Source: an uncultured Pelagibacteraceae bacterium
GTDB lineage: Bacteria > Pseudomonadota > Alphaproteobacteria > Pelagibacterales > Pelagibacteraceae
Assembly (NCBI GenBank): GCA_902520645.1
Contig: CABYOP010000004.1
Coordinates: forward strand, 1-42,885
DNA: 42,885 nucleotides
Direction of reading: 5' to 3'
The notes beneath the pieces were generated by a model. That model saw only the letters and a program-made list of their open reading frames with translations. It was not told the origin of the DNA and did not search any database. The position numbers were made by a program, and so were the translations under genes. This document shows, one piece after another, positions 8,834-17,071 of this stretch (position 1 is its first letter; every line of letters starts with the position of its first letter).

Positions 8834-9827
8834 TAGTAAAATTAGTCGAAAAATATCTGTTGCTCCCATGATGGATTGTACAGATAGACATGATCGTTTT
8901 TTCCTAAGATTAATGAGTAAAAATGTGATGCTTTATACTGAGATGGTTGCAACAAAATCTGCAATACACGGGGATAGAAAAAAAATACTATCCTATAGTC
9001 CTGAAGAAAAACCCTTAGCGCTGCAGGTCGGTGGATCGAATAAAGAGGAGTTAGCTGAAGTTGCAAAGATTGCAGAAGATATGGGCTATGATGAAATTAA
9101 TATTAATTTAGGCTGTCCTAGTAAAAAGGTTCAAAAAAATATGTTTGGTGCTTGTTTAATGAAAGAGCCTGATCTTGTAGCAGAATGCATAAATGAGATG
9201 GTTAATTCATGTAAAATTCCAGTTACTGCTAAAACTAGAATTGGATTTGATGATGTAGAAAGCCTTGAGTATTTAAACAATTTTATACACAAAATGAGAG
9301 ATGTGGGTACAAAAACATTTATTTTACATGCTAGAAAGGCAATGTTAACAGGACTTTCGCCAAAACAAAACTTAAATATCCCAAAACTTAATTATACTAT
9401 GGTTTATGAAATTAAAAAACAAAATCCTGAACTAGAAATAATTATAAATGGAGGTATTTCTAAAATAGAAGAAATAAATAAACATCTAAATATTTGTGAT
9501 GGTGTAATGATTGGAAGATCAATATATCAAAATCCATATTCATTAGTAGAAATTGAAAAAAAAATATTTAATACAAAAATTAATCCTACCAGAGAGCAAG
9601 TTGTCGAACAACTTTTAGAATACGTTGAAAAAGAAGTTAAATTAGGAACAAAAGTTAATCATATAATGAGACACACTGTAGGTCTATATCACGGCCAAAT
9701 TGGATCAAAGGAATGGAAAAGATATTTAAGTGATAATTTAATGGCTCGTGAATCTGATTTTCAAAAAACAAAACATATAATGACGATTGTCCAAAATAAT
9801 GAAAAAGCTAATCAGGCAAATACATAA
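8823..9827 (+). CDS. dusA: tRNA-dihydrouridine synthase, DusA-like
   Basis: ISVAPMMDCTDRHDRFFLRLMSKNVMLYTEMV, LQVGGSNKEEL, ININLGCPSKKVQ; likely TTG start overlapping the dctM 3' end. Confidence 0.92.
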   Translation: MDINSKISRKISVAPMMDCTDRHDRFFLRLMSKNVMLYTEMVATKSAIHGDRKKILSYSPEEKPLALQVGGSNKEELAEVAKIAEDMGYDEININLGCPSKKVQKNMFGACLMKEPDLVAECINEMVNSCKIPVTAKTRIGFDDVESLEYLNNFIHKMRDVGTKTFILHARKAMLTGLSPKQNLNIPKLNYTMVYEIKKQNPELEIIINGGISKIEEINKHLNICDGVMIGRSIYQNPYSLVEIEKKIFNTKINPTREQVVEQLLEYVEKEVKLGTKVNHIMRHTVGLYHGQIGSKEWKRYLSDNLMARESDFQKTKHIMTIVQNNEKANQANT

Positions 9828-10663
9828 TGGATATTTCAAATATTAATGAAATTATAAATTTATTAGTTGTGTTAGCTATTGCTGCTGCAGTAGCTGGTTT
9901 TATGGCAGGATTACTTGGTGTTGGTGGAGGGATAATAATGGTTCCAGCTTTATATTATGCTTTTACAGTTTTAGATTTTGATATCGTTACAAGAATGCAT
10001 CTTTCAGTTGGTACCTCTTTAGCAATCATAATACCCACCTCAATAATTTCTACTAAAACACACATGGAATATGATGCTGTAGATTTTAAGATGGTTAAAT
10101 CATTTGGTATCTTTATTCTATTTGGTGTAATAGCTGGAACTTTTTTAGCAGTTAACTTAAAAACACCGGCTTTAGTATTATTTTTTTCAATATTTGCTTT
10201 TATTGTTGGTTTATTCTTTATTTTTATTAGAGATAAGCTTTTAGAAAATCCAAAAAAAATATCAAATATAGTTAAAAATATTTCAGGAATTGTTATAGGA
10301 TTTATTTCAGTTCCTCTCGGTATTGGAGGTGGGTCTTTAATGGTTCCTTTCATGAGAACTTTTGGATATGACATTCGAAAATCTATTGGAACAGCTGCAG
10401 CAGTTGGATTTTTAATTGCAGTTACAGGAACCACAACAATGATAGTTGGTGGTAAAATTATCAATAATGTTAATACCCCCTTTAGTTTGGGTTACATAAA
10501 TTTATTGGGTTTTATTGTCTTTGTGCCTGTGACGATGTTAATGGCACGTATAGGTGCTAAAGCAGTATATAAAATTAATAAAAGCTTATTAAGCAAAATC
10601 TTTGGAACTTTTTTAATAATTGTTTCATTAAGATCTTTTTACGAATATTTAAGTATAAATTAG
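9827..10663 (+). CDS. TauE/SafE-family membrane protein (putative anion exporter)
   Basis: Duplicated GxxxGLLGVGGGIIMVP and VPLGIGGGSLMVP motifs typical of TauE/SafE. Confidence 0.88.
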   Translation: MDISNINEIINLLVVLAIAAAVAGFMAGLLGVGGGIIMVPALYYAFTVLDFDIVTRMHLSVGTSLAIIIPTSIISTKTHMEYDAVDFKMVKSFGIFILFGVIAGTFLAVNLKTPALVLFFSIFAFIVGLFFIFIRDKLLENPKKISNIVKNISGIVIGFISVPLGIGGGSLMVPFMRTFGYDIRKSIGTAAAVGFLIAVTGTTTMIVGGKIINNVNTPFSLGYINLLGFIVFVPVTMLMARIGAKAVYKINKSLLSKIFGTFLIIVSLRSFYEYLSIN

Positions 10664-10665
10664 AT

Positions 10666-11979
10666 ATGAAAAATATATTTAACTTAAAAGATATCATTTC
10701 ATCTATAGCTGACGTAGGTCAAAAACTGTTCAAAAAAAAGGAACTTAAAAAGAATGATTTGGAGACAATACTTTCGTTATGTGATGATTTAATCTCTAAT
10801 AAGGGTGCAGCATTTGGAATTACCGTTGCTAGGGATGTGACAGATCTTTATCAAAGTCTTACTCCTGAGAACAAGCTAGCTTTCTTTAAAAAAATTAACG
10901 AGAAATTTAAACCAAGTCACACAAAAGTATCAGAAGCTATAGAAACTTATCAAAAAACTCAAAATGACAAAAATTTATTTAATTTATTTATAGTATCCGA
11001 AGGGAAGAGACGAGAATTATTTAGAAGAATGAATATGGCTCCGAATGGTATCTCTACCATAGTCTCATTAAGAGAAGATTTATTAAAAGTTTTAAAAGAG
11101 AATTCAGAATTAAAAGCTTTGGATGACGATTTAAGAGAATTATTTAAATCATGGTTTAATCCTGGTTTTTTAAGATTAGCTAAAATTACTTGGGATACCA
11201 AAGCAGCAGTGTTAGAAAAAATTATGAAATATGAGAGAGTTCATAAAATTAAAGACATGGATGAACTTAAAAGAAGACTAGGTGAAGATAGAAGATTTTT
11301 TTCCTATTTTCATCCAGCACTTGAGGATGAACCAATAATATTCGTTGAGGTAGCACTTACCAATGGTTTAAGTAAATCTATTCAAGAAATTACAAAACCA
11401 CATACTGCTGGAGGTAAAAATCTTGATACTGCAACTTTTTATTCAATCAGTAACTGTCAGGATGGTCTATCGAGAGTGACTTTAGGTAACTTTTTAATCA
11501 AAAGAGTTGTTTATGAAATTCAAGAAGAATTACCTAACATAAAATATTTTGGAACTTTGTCACCTATACCTGGATTTAGAGATTGGTTCTCATATTTAGA
11601 AGACAATAAAATAAAAAATATTTTAGGTAATATACCTTTAGAAAATATTTCTTTTTTAAAATCCTCAGATCTAAAAGTAGGAGATACTAGAATTGTTTCA
11701 AATAAAGATGCTATTTTAAAATTAGTAGCTCATTATTTAATAAATGAAAAAAATCATAAACAATTACCAATTAACGATGTAACTAGATTTCACTTAGGCA
11801 ATGGAGCTACAATTGAGGATATTAATATAAATGCAAATGTATCTGAAGTTGGTTTTAATAGATCATTTGGTGTTATGGTAAATTATCTTTATGAGCTTAA
11901 GAGTATTGAAAAAAATCATGAAGATTATATCAATAATAAAAAAGTAATTATCTCAGATAAACTTAAAAAGTTTATTTAA
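10666..11979 (+). CDS. Malonyl-CoA decarboxylase
   Basis: MCD-like HPALEDEPIIFVEVALTNGLSKSIQEI, FYSISNCQDGLSRVTLGNFLIKRV, FGTLSPIPGFRDWF, DVTRFHLGNGA. Confidence 0.93.
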   Translation: MKNIFNLKDIISSIADVGQKLFKKKELKKNDLETILSLCDDLISNKGAAFGITVARDVTDLYQSLTPENKLAFFKKINEKFKPSHTKVSEAIETYQKTQNDKNLFNLFIVSEGKRRELFRRMNMAPNGISTIVSLREDLLKVLKENSELKALDDDLRELFKSWFNPGFLRLAKITWDTKAAVLEKIMKYERVHKIKDMDELKRRLGEDRRFFSYFHPALEDEPIIFVEVALTNGLSKSIQEITKPHTAGGKNLDTATFYSISNCQDGLSRVTLGNFLIKRVVYEIQEELPNIKYFGTLSPIPGFRDWFSYLEDNKIKNILGNIPLENISFLKSSDLKVGDTRIVSNKDAILKLVAHYLINEKNHKQLPINDVTRFHLGNGATIEDININANVSEVGFNRSFGVMVNYLYELKSIEKNHEDYINNKKVIISDKLKKFI

Positions 11980-12176
11980 TTGGTGCCCCATTTAACTTTG
12001 TTCCAAATTCTTTCATGAAAGTAATAGAAAAAAAGAGGAATAATTGATCCAACACCTAATATTCCCGCTCCAACAAATGTACCAGTATATATGTAGCCGA
12101 ATATCACCCAATAAATAAAAATAAAAAGTCTCCAAGAAAAAGTTTTTGCCACTGATCTTATTTTTTTATCTGCCAT
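11976..12176 (-). CDS. DUF2061 membrane protein
   Basis: 66 aa, IRSVAKTFSWRLF... and YYFHERIWNKVKWG match the DUF2061 pattern. Confidence 0.8.
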   Translation of the reverse strand: MADKKIRSVAKTFSWRLFIFIYWVIFGYIYTGTFVGAGILGVGSIIPLFFYYFHERIWNKVKWGTN

Positions 12177-12216
12177 TATTTAAATATATAGGAAAATTAG
12201 GGTTAATAAATTACTC

Positions 12217-12254
12217 AAAAAAAAGAGGTGATTTCAGTCTCCCTCCATCACCTC
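12217..12254 (-). terminator. Minus-strand intrinsic terminator upstream of the DUF2061 gene (attenuator or sRNA terminator)
   Basis: Minus strand reads GAGGTGAT-GGAGGGAGACTGAA-ATCACCTC-TTTTTTTT: perfect 8-bp stem plus T8. Confidence 0.82.
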
Positions 12255-12427
12255 ACAATTAACATTAGGTGATTCTTGTGATTTTTATTAACACTTAATA
12301 GTTGTAAAAGTAATTTATTAACTAATTTAAGTATCAACAATTTAGAGTTGTATTTTGTTCTATTAAAAAAACTCAATTTAGCCATACATAATATTTAGTG
12401 TTATAATTATAATTGGTACTTTTAACA

Positions 12428-13504
12428 ATGGTCTCAATAAAAGATAGTAATAAAAAAATTAAAAAAATTTTATTTGATCCAATAGATAAAACAAAAAATA
12501 AATTTTCCTCAATTTTAAATGAATTTAAAAAAAACAGGGTTAAAAAAGATTTAGCATTAAAAAAACAATTAGAAAAAGAAAAAAAAAGAGAATTAATTTT
12601 AGAAAAAAAATTAGCAAAAAAAGCTAAACAGGATGAAGTAAAAGAAGAAAGAAAGAAAATTCTTTTCCAAAAAAAATTAATTATTGAAAATGAAAAACAA
12701 AAGAAAAAAAATGAAGAAAAAAGACAAAAAATAGAAGCTCAAAGAATTAAAATAGAACAGAAAAAAATAAAAGACGAAGAAACTAAAAAACTTAGAGAGG
12801 AAGCTAGAAAGCTTAAACAAGAAGATTTAAGGCTAAAAATGCTCGAAAGACAAAGAATTAGAGAAGAAAATTTAAAGATAAAAGAAGAGCAGCTGAAAAA
12901 TAAAGAAGTTGAAGCTCAAAAGATAAGAGATGAAAAAGAAAAAGAAAGACAAGAAAAATTAAGATTAAAAGAAATTGAAAGGAAAAATCGACTTGAGGAA
13001 GAGCAAAGATTAAGAGAGGCAGCTAGAAAATTGAAATATGAGCAAGAAAAACTTAAAGAATTTGAGCAGAGGTTAAGAGATCTAGAAACTGAAAGACAGC
13101 AGGAAATTCAAAGGCAGATTTTAAAAGAAGAGACAGAACAAAGAGCCAAGGAAGAGGAGTTAAGAATTAAAGAAAAAGAACTTAAACAAGCTGAACGTGA
13201 GAGAATTAATAAAGAAAATGAAAGGCGTCAAAGAGAAAGAGAATTAAAAATAGAAGAGGAAAGACAAAAAAGAATTGAAGAAGAAGACGAAAGAATTCGA
13301 TTGACTGAAATGGCTCAAAAACAGAGAATTGATGAGGAAAACAGAAGAATGAAGGAGTGGGAAAAAAAATTTGACGAGGAACAAAGATTAAAAGAGGAGG
13401 AGGTAGTTAAAAAATTTTATAGTGAAGAAATTTCTGAACAGGAAAGTAATCAAAATAATAGTAATCTAGATATTAAAACTGATCAAGATAATGTAAAAAA
13501 TTAA
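12428..13504 (+). CDS. Highly charged Lys/Glu/Arg-rich long-helix protein of unknown function
   Basis: Uninterrupted ORF dominated by E/K/R/Q heptad-like sequence, without Pro or Gly across most of its length; ATG at 12428 preferred over the tracked TTG at 12413; TATAAT at 12402-12407. Confidence 0.75.
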   Translation: MVSIKDSNKKIKKILFDPIDKTKNKFSSILNEFKKNRVKKDLALKKQLEKEKKRELILEKKLAKKAKQDEVKEERKKILFQKKLIIENEKQKKKNEEKRQKIEAQRIKIEQKKIKDEETKKLREEARKLKQEDLRLKMLERQRIREENLKIKEEQLKNKEVEAQKIRDEKEKERQEKLRLKEIERKNRLEEEQRLREAARKLKYEQEKLKEFEQRLRDLETERQQEIQRQILKEETEQRAKEEELRIKEKELKQAERERINKENERRQRERELKIEEERQKRIEEEDERIRLTEMAQKQRIDEENRRMKEWEKKFDEEQRLKEEEVVKKFYSEEISEQESNQNNSNLDIKTDQDNVKN

Positions 13505-14955
13505 ATTTTCTGGTCATATTCACCGACCTTACCTGTTTTTTGTAACAAATCGTCAATAAAATCAAAGATTTTTTTCTTCCTTTCATCTGATGTTGGACTT
13601 TCAGTAACAACTACTAAAGAAGGTTTATTTGATGATGCTCTGATTAAACCCCATGAGCCATCCTTAAAAGAAAATCTAATTCCATTAACTGTTAAAATCT
13701 CTGTAATAATTTGATTATCAATTTGTATTTTATCATTTTTAATTTTCTCCACTTTTTTGACTAATTCTTCAACCACTTGATATTTTTCTTCATCTTTACA
13801 AAAAGGGGCCATAGTAGGTGATTGATAGGTGGCAGGTAATTCATTCATAATTTCACTTATTTCTTTGTTTTGGTTATCTAGTAAATGACATACTTGAATT
13901 GCTGAATTTATCCCATCATCATATCCATAACCTAATGGTTGATTAAAAAAGAAATGTCCACTTTTTTCAAAGCCAGCTAAAGCTTTTTCTGTGTTAACTT
14001 TTCTCTTAATATGTGAATGACCTGTTTTCCAATAAATTGTATCACAGTTATTTTTCATTAATACTATGTCTTTTGAGTACAAGCCTGTAGATTTAACATC
14101 TACTATAAACTTTGAATTCTGATGTTTTGTAGATAAATTTCTAGCAATCAATAAACCAATTTTGTCTGAAAATATTTCATTACCCTTATTGTCAATTACT
14201 CCGACTCTGTCACCATCTCCATCAAAACCAAAGCCAATATCTGCATTATTTTCTTTAACAGATTTTGCTATTTCATGAAGCATCTCTAAATCTTCAGGAT
14301 TTGGATTATACTTTGGGAATGTCCAGTCGAGATTACAATCTAGTTCGATTACATCACAACCTATTCCTCTTAAAATATCAGGAGCGAATAAACCTGCGGT
14401 TCCATTACCACATGCAACAACTGCTTTTATTTTTTTATTAATTTTATTATTTTTGATTAAATCATCTTTATAAACCTGCTGAAAATTTTTAATTTGTTTT
14501 TCATTTCCCTGGCCTGATATAAATTTTTCATTTAGTGTTATTTCTTTTAACTCCTTCATTTCTTCTGGTGCATGAGTTAATCCTTTTTTGATACCCATCT
14601 TAACTCCAGTCCACCCATTTTCATTATGACTTGCAGTTACCATTGCAACAGCATCAGACTTTAAATTAAATTGAGCAAAATAAACCATTGGTGACAATGA
14701 CAACCCAACATCTTCAACATTACAACCAGTTGATAACAATCCTTTTTTTAGAGCAGTTTTTATTTCCTCGCTATAAGAGCGGTAATCATGACCAACTATG
14801 ACGGTAGGATTATTTTTTTTGGTACGACTAATTATCTGTGTTCCCAAACCTTTTCCAAGATTCTCTATTCCTGCTTTATTTATGCTTTCTTCGTACAACC
14901 ATCGCGCGTCATATTCTCTGAAACCATATGGATCAATTTTAATATTTTGTGTCAT
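13501..14955 (-). CDS. Phosphomannomutase/phosphoglucomutase
   Basis: VTASHNENGWTGVKMG, GFDGDGDRVGVID and FEKSGHFFF signatures of alpha-D-phosphohexomutases. Confidence 0.93.
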   Translation of the reverse strand: MTQNIKIDPYGFREYDARWLYEESINKAGIENLGKGLGTQIISRTKKNNPTVIVGHDYRSYSEEIKTALKKGLLSTGCNVEDVGLSLSPMVYFAQFNLKSDAVAMVTASHNENGWTGVKMGIKKGLTHAPEEMKELKEITLNEKFISGQGNEKQIKNFQQVYKDDLIKNNKINKKIKAVVACGNGTAGLFAPDILRGIGCDVIELDCNLDWTFPKYNPNPEDLEMLHEIAKSVKENNADIGFGFDGDGDRVGVIDNKGNEIFSDKIGLLIARNLSTKHQNSKFIVDVKSTGLYSKDIVLMKNNCDTIYWKTGHSHIKRKVNTEKALAGFEKSGHFFFNQPLGYGYDDGINSAIQVCHLLDNQNKEISEIMNELPATYQSPTMAPFCKDEEKYQVVEELVKKVEKIKNDKIQIDNQIITEILTVNGIRFSFKDGSWGLIRASSNKPSLVVVTESPTSDERKKKIFDFIDDLLQKTGKVGEYDQKI

Positions 14956-15030
14956 TTGTTAATTTCTTATCTCTTTTATGTTAATTAACTGTAATTTTTT
15001 AATTTTTTTTGTTGATATATAATTCAAGAT

Positions 15031-15045
15031 GTTCTATAAATGTTC
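15031..15045 (+). promoter_or_regulatory. Candidate LexA (SOS) operator upstream of nrdA
   Basis: GTTCTATAAATGTTC matches the alphaproteobacterial direct-repeat consensus GTTC-N7-GTTC exactly; lies inside a longer ATGTTCTAT repeat with 11-bp period. Confidence 0.5.
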
Positions 15046-15054
15046 TATTGATTT

Positions 15055-15070
15055 ACTGTTTATATAGTAT
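15055..15070 (+). promoter_or_regulatory. Candidate NrdR box 1
   Basis: ACTGTTTATATAGTAT versus remembered consensus acaCwAtATaTwGtgt: 12 of 16 positions. Confidence 0.5.
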
Positions 15071-15085
15071 ATTAAGTCAAAACGC

Positions 15086-15101
15086 CTACAACATATAGTT
15101 G
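15086..15101 (+). promoter_or_regulatory. Candidate NrdR box 2
   Basis: CTACAACATATAGTTG: core CAACATATAG matches 9 of 10 core positions of CwAtATaTwG; starts 31 bp after box 1. Confidence 0.55.
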
Positions 15102-15133
15102 TTTTCGTATTATAAACAAAATATAATAAAACT

Positions 15134-17071
15134 ATGAATAAAATTTTATCTCAGGCCCTAAAGAAAGCTGTCTCTGAATATAGCCCTCAAGTCAACGAAG
15201 TTTCAAAAGACAAAAGACCTGATCTTTTCTCATTAAACAACGAAACCGAACTATTTCAAAATGACAAAGGTATTATCATTAAGATTGATCGTTCAAAAGA
15301 TGCAAATTTAACTGACTTTGGTAAAGCAACTTTAAAAGATAGATATCTTGGTCACAACGAATCTTTTCAAGATCTATTTGCTAGAGTAGCAAGCTCATAT
15401 GCTGATGACAATCTTCATGCTCAAAGAATTTATAACTATATAAGTAATCTTTGGTTTATGCCAGCAACACCAGTTCTATCAAATGGTGGAACTAAAAGAG
15501 GATTGCCTATTTCTTGTTTTTTAAATGAAGCATCAGATAGTTTAGGTGGTATTTTGGATTTGTGGAGTGAAAATGTTTGGCTCGCAGCTAAAGGTGGTGG
15601 TATTGGAAGTTATTGGGGTAATCTAAGATCTATTGGTGAAAAAATTGGTAAAGTTGGAAAGACTTCAGGAATAATTCCATTTATTAAAGTTATGGACTCT
15701 TTAACTATGGCGATTAGCCAAGGTTCTTTAAGAAGAGGTTCCGCTGCGTGTTATCTTCCAGTCGATCATCCAGAAATAGAAGAGTTTATAGAAATGAGGA
15801 GACCAACTGGTGGTGATCCAAACAGAAAAGCATTAAACTTACATCATGGTGTTTTAGTTTCAGATGCATTCATGAGAGCTGTAGAAACAGACGAGCAATG
15901 GGCATTAAAAAGTCCAGCAGATGGAACTGTTCAACAAACTATTTCTGCGAGAAATTTATGGATAAGATTATTAACTGCAAGAATAGAAACTGGTGAACCG
16001 TATATAATTTATATTGATACTGTTAATAGACAAATACCACAACATCATAAATTAGCTAACCTTACAGTGAAAACTTCTAACCTGTGCAGTGAAATTACTT
16101 TACCAACAGGAATAGATAAAGATGGCAGAGATAGAACAGCAGTTTGTTGTTTATCATCTTTAAATTTAGAAAAATATGATGAGTGGAAAGATGACCCAAA
16201 CATGATTAATGATGTTATGAGATTTTTAGACAATGTTTTATCTGATTTTATAAATAAAGCTCCTGATCAATTTAAAGATGCAAAGTACTCAGCTGAAAGA
16301 GAGCGAAGTGTTGGATTAGGTGTGATGGGTTTTCATTCATTTCTTCAAAAAAATAGAATTCCATTAGAGTCTGTAATGGCCAAGTCTTGGAATAAAAAAA
16401 TATTTAAAGATATAGATGCAAAAGTAAATCAAGCTTCTAAAGATTTAGCAGAAGAAAGAGGTGCATGTCCTGATGCTGCAGAATACGGTTATCACGAAAG
16501 ATTTTCCAATAAAACTGCAATTGCACCGACAGCTTCAATTTCTATTATTTGTGGTGGAGCATCACCAGGAGTAGAACCTATTGCTGCTAATAGTTATACA
16601 CATAAAACCTTGTCAGGTTCATTTAACGTTAAGAATAGATATTTAGAGGAAATTTTAGAAAGTCACGGTAAAAATGATGATGAAACTTGGTCTAGCATTA
16701 CAACAAACCAAGGCTCAATATCTCATTTAGACTTTCTAACTGATTTAGAAAAAGATGTCTTTAAAACAGCATTTGAGTTAAACCAAAATTGGATTATTGA
16801 GTTAAGTGGAGACAGAACTCCATTTATATCTCAAGCTCAATCAGTAAATTTATTCTTACCTGCTGACGTTCATAAGAAAGAACTTCATAAAATTCATTTT
16901 GATGCTTGGAAAAAAGGCTTAAAGAGCCTTTATTACTGTAGATCAAAATCAATTCAAAGAGCCGAAAATATCAATGATGCAAAATCAACAGATATCATGG
17001 CGAATGTTTATAAAAATAAATCAACCAAAACTGAAGAAACAGAATACGAGGAGTGTCTATCATGTCAGTAG
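15134..17071 (+). CDS. nrdA: Ribonucleoside-diphosphate reductase, class I, large subunit
   Basis: MPATPVLSNGGTKRGLPISCF, NLCSEITLPT, APTASISIICGGASPGVEP; C-terminal ECLSCQ redox pair. Confidence 0.96.
   Translation: MNKILSQALKKAVSEYSPQVNEVSKDKRPDLFSLNNETELFQNDKGIIIKIDRSKDANLTDFGKATLKDRYLGHNESFQDLFARVASSYADDNLHAQRIYNYISNLWFMPATPVLSNGGTKRGLPISCFLNEASDSLGGILDLWSENVWLAAKGGGIGSYWGNLRSIGEKIGKVGKTSGIIPFIKVMDSLTMAISQGSLRRGSAACYLPVDHPEIEEFIEMRRPTGGDPNRKALNLHHGVLVSDAFMRAVETDEQWALKSPADGTVQQTISARNLWIRLLTARIETGEPYIIYIDTVNRQIPQHHKLANLTVKTSNLCSEITLPTGIDKDGRDRTAVCCLSSLNLEKYDEWKDDPNMINDVMRFLDNVLSDFINKAPDQFKDAKYSAERERSVGLGVMGFHSFLQKNRIPLESVMAKSWNKKIFKDIDAKVNQASKDLAEERGACPDAAEYGYHERFSNKTAIAPTASISIICGGASPGVEPIAANSYTHKTLSGSFNVKNRYLEEILESHGKNDDETWSSITTNQGSISHLDFLTDLEKDVFKTAFELNQNWIIELSGDRTPFISQAQSVNLFLPADVHKKELHKIHFDAWKKGLKSLYYCRSKSIQRAENINDAKSTDIMANVYKNKSTKTEETEYEECLSCQ

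Noticed and set aside
9955-10464. 169-aa minus-strand ORF antisense to the TauE/SafE gene
   Set aside because: Lies wholly inside a confidently assigned gene; Ile/Thr/Pro-rich translation typical of an antisense shadow frame.
12428-13500. Internal similarity in the charged-helix gene as a DNA tandem repeat
   Set aside because: Similarity reflects low-complexity Glu/Lys/Arg codons; I see no constant-period DNA repeat unit.
14788-14988. 66-aa plus-strand ORF at the phosphohexomutase 5' end
   Set aside because: Mostly antisense to the N-terminal coding region; no recognisable family.
15088-15102. ACAACATATAGTTGT as a separate dyad operator
   Set aside because: Arms ACAAC/GTTGT are real, but the segment is more economically explained as the second NrdR-like box, given the 31-bp spacing from the first.
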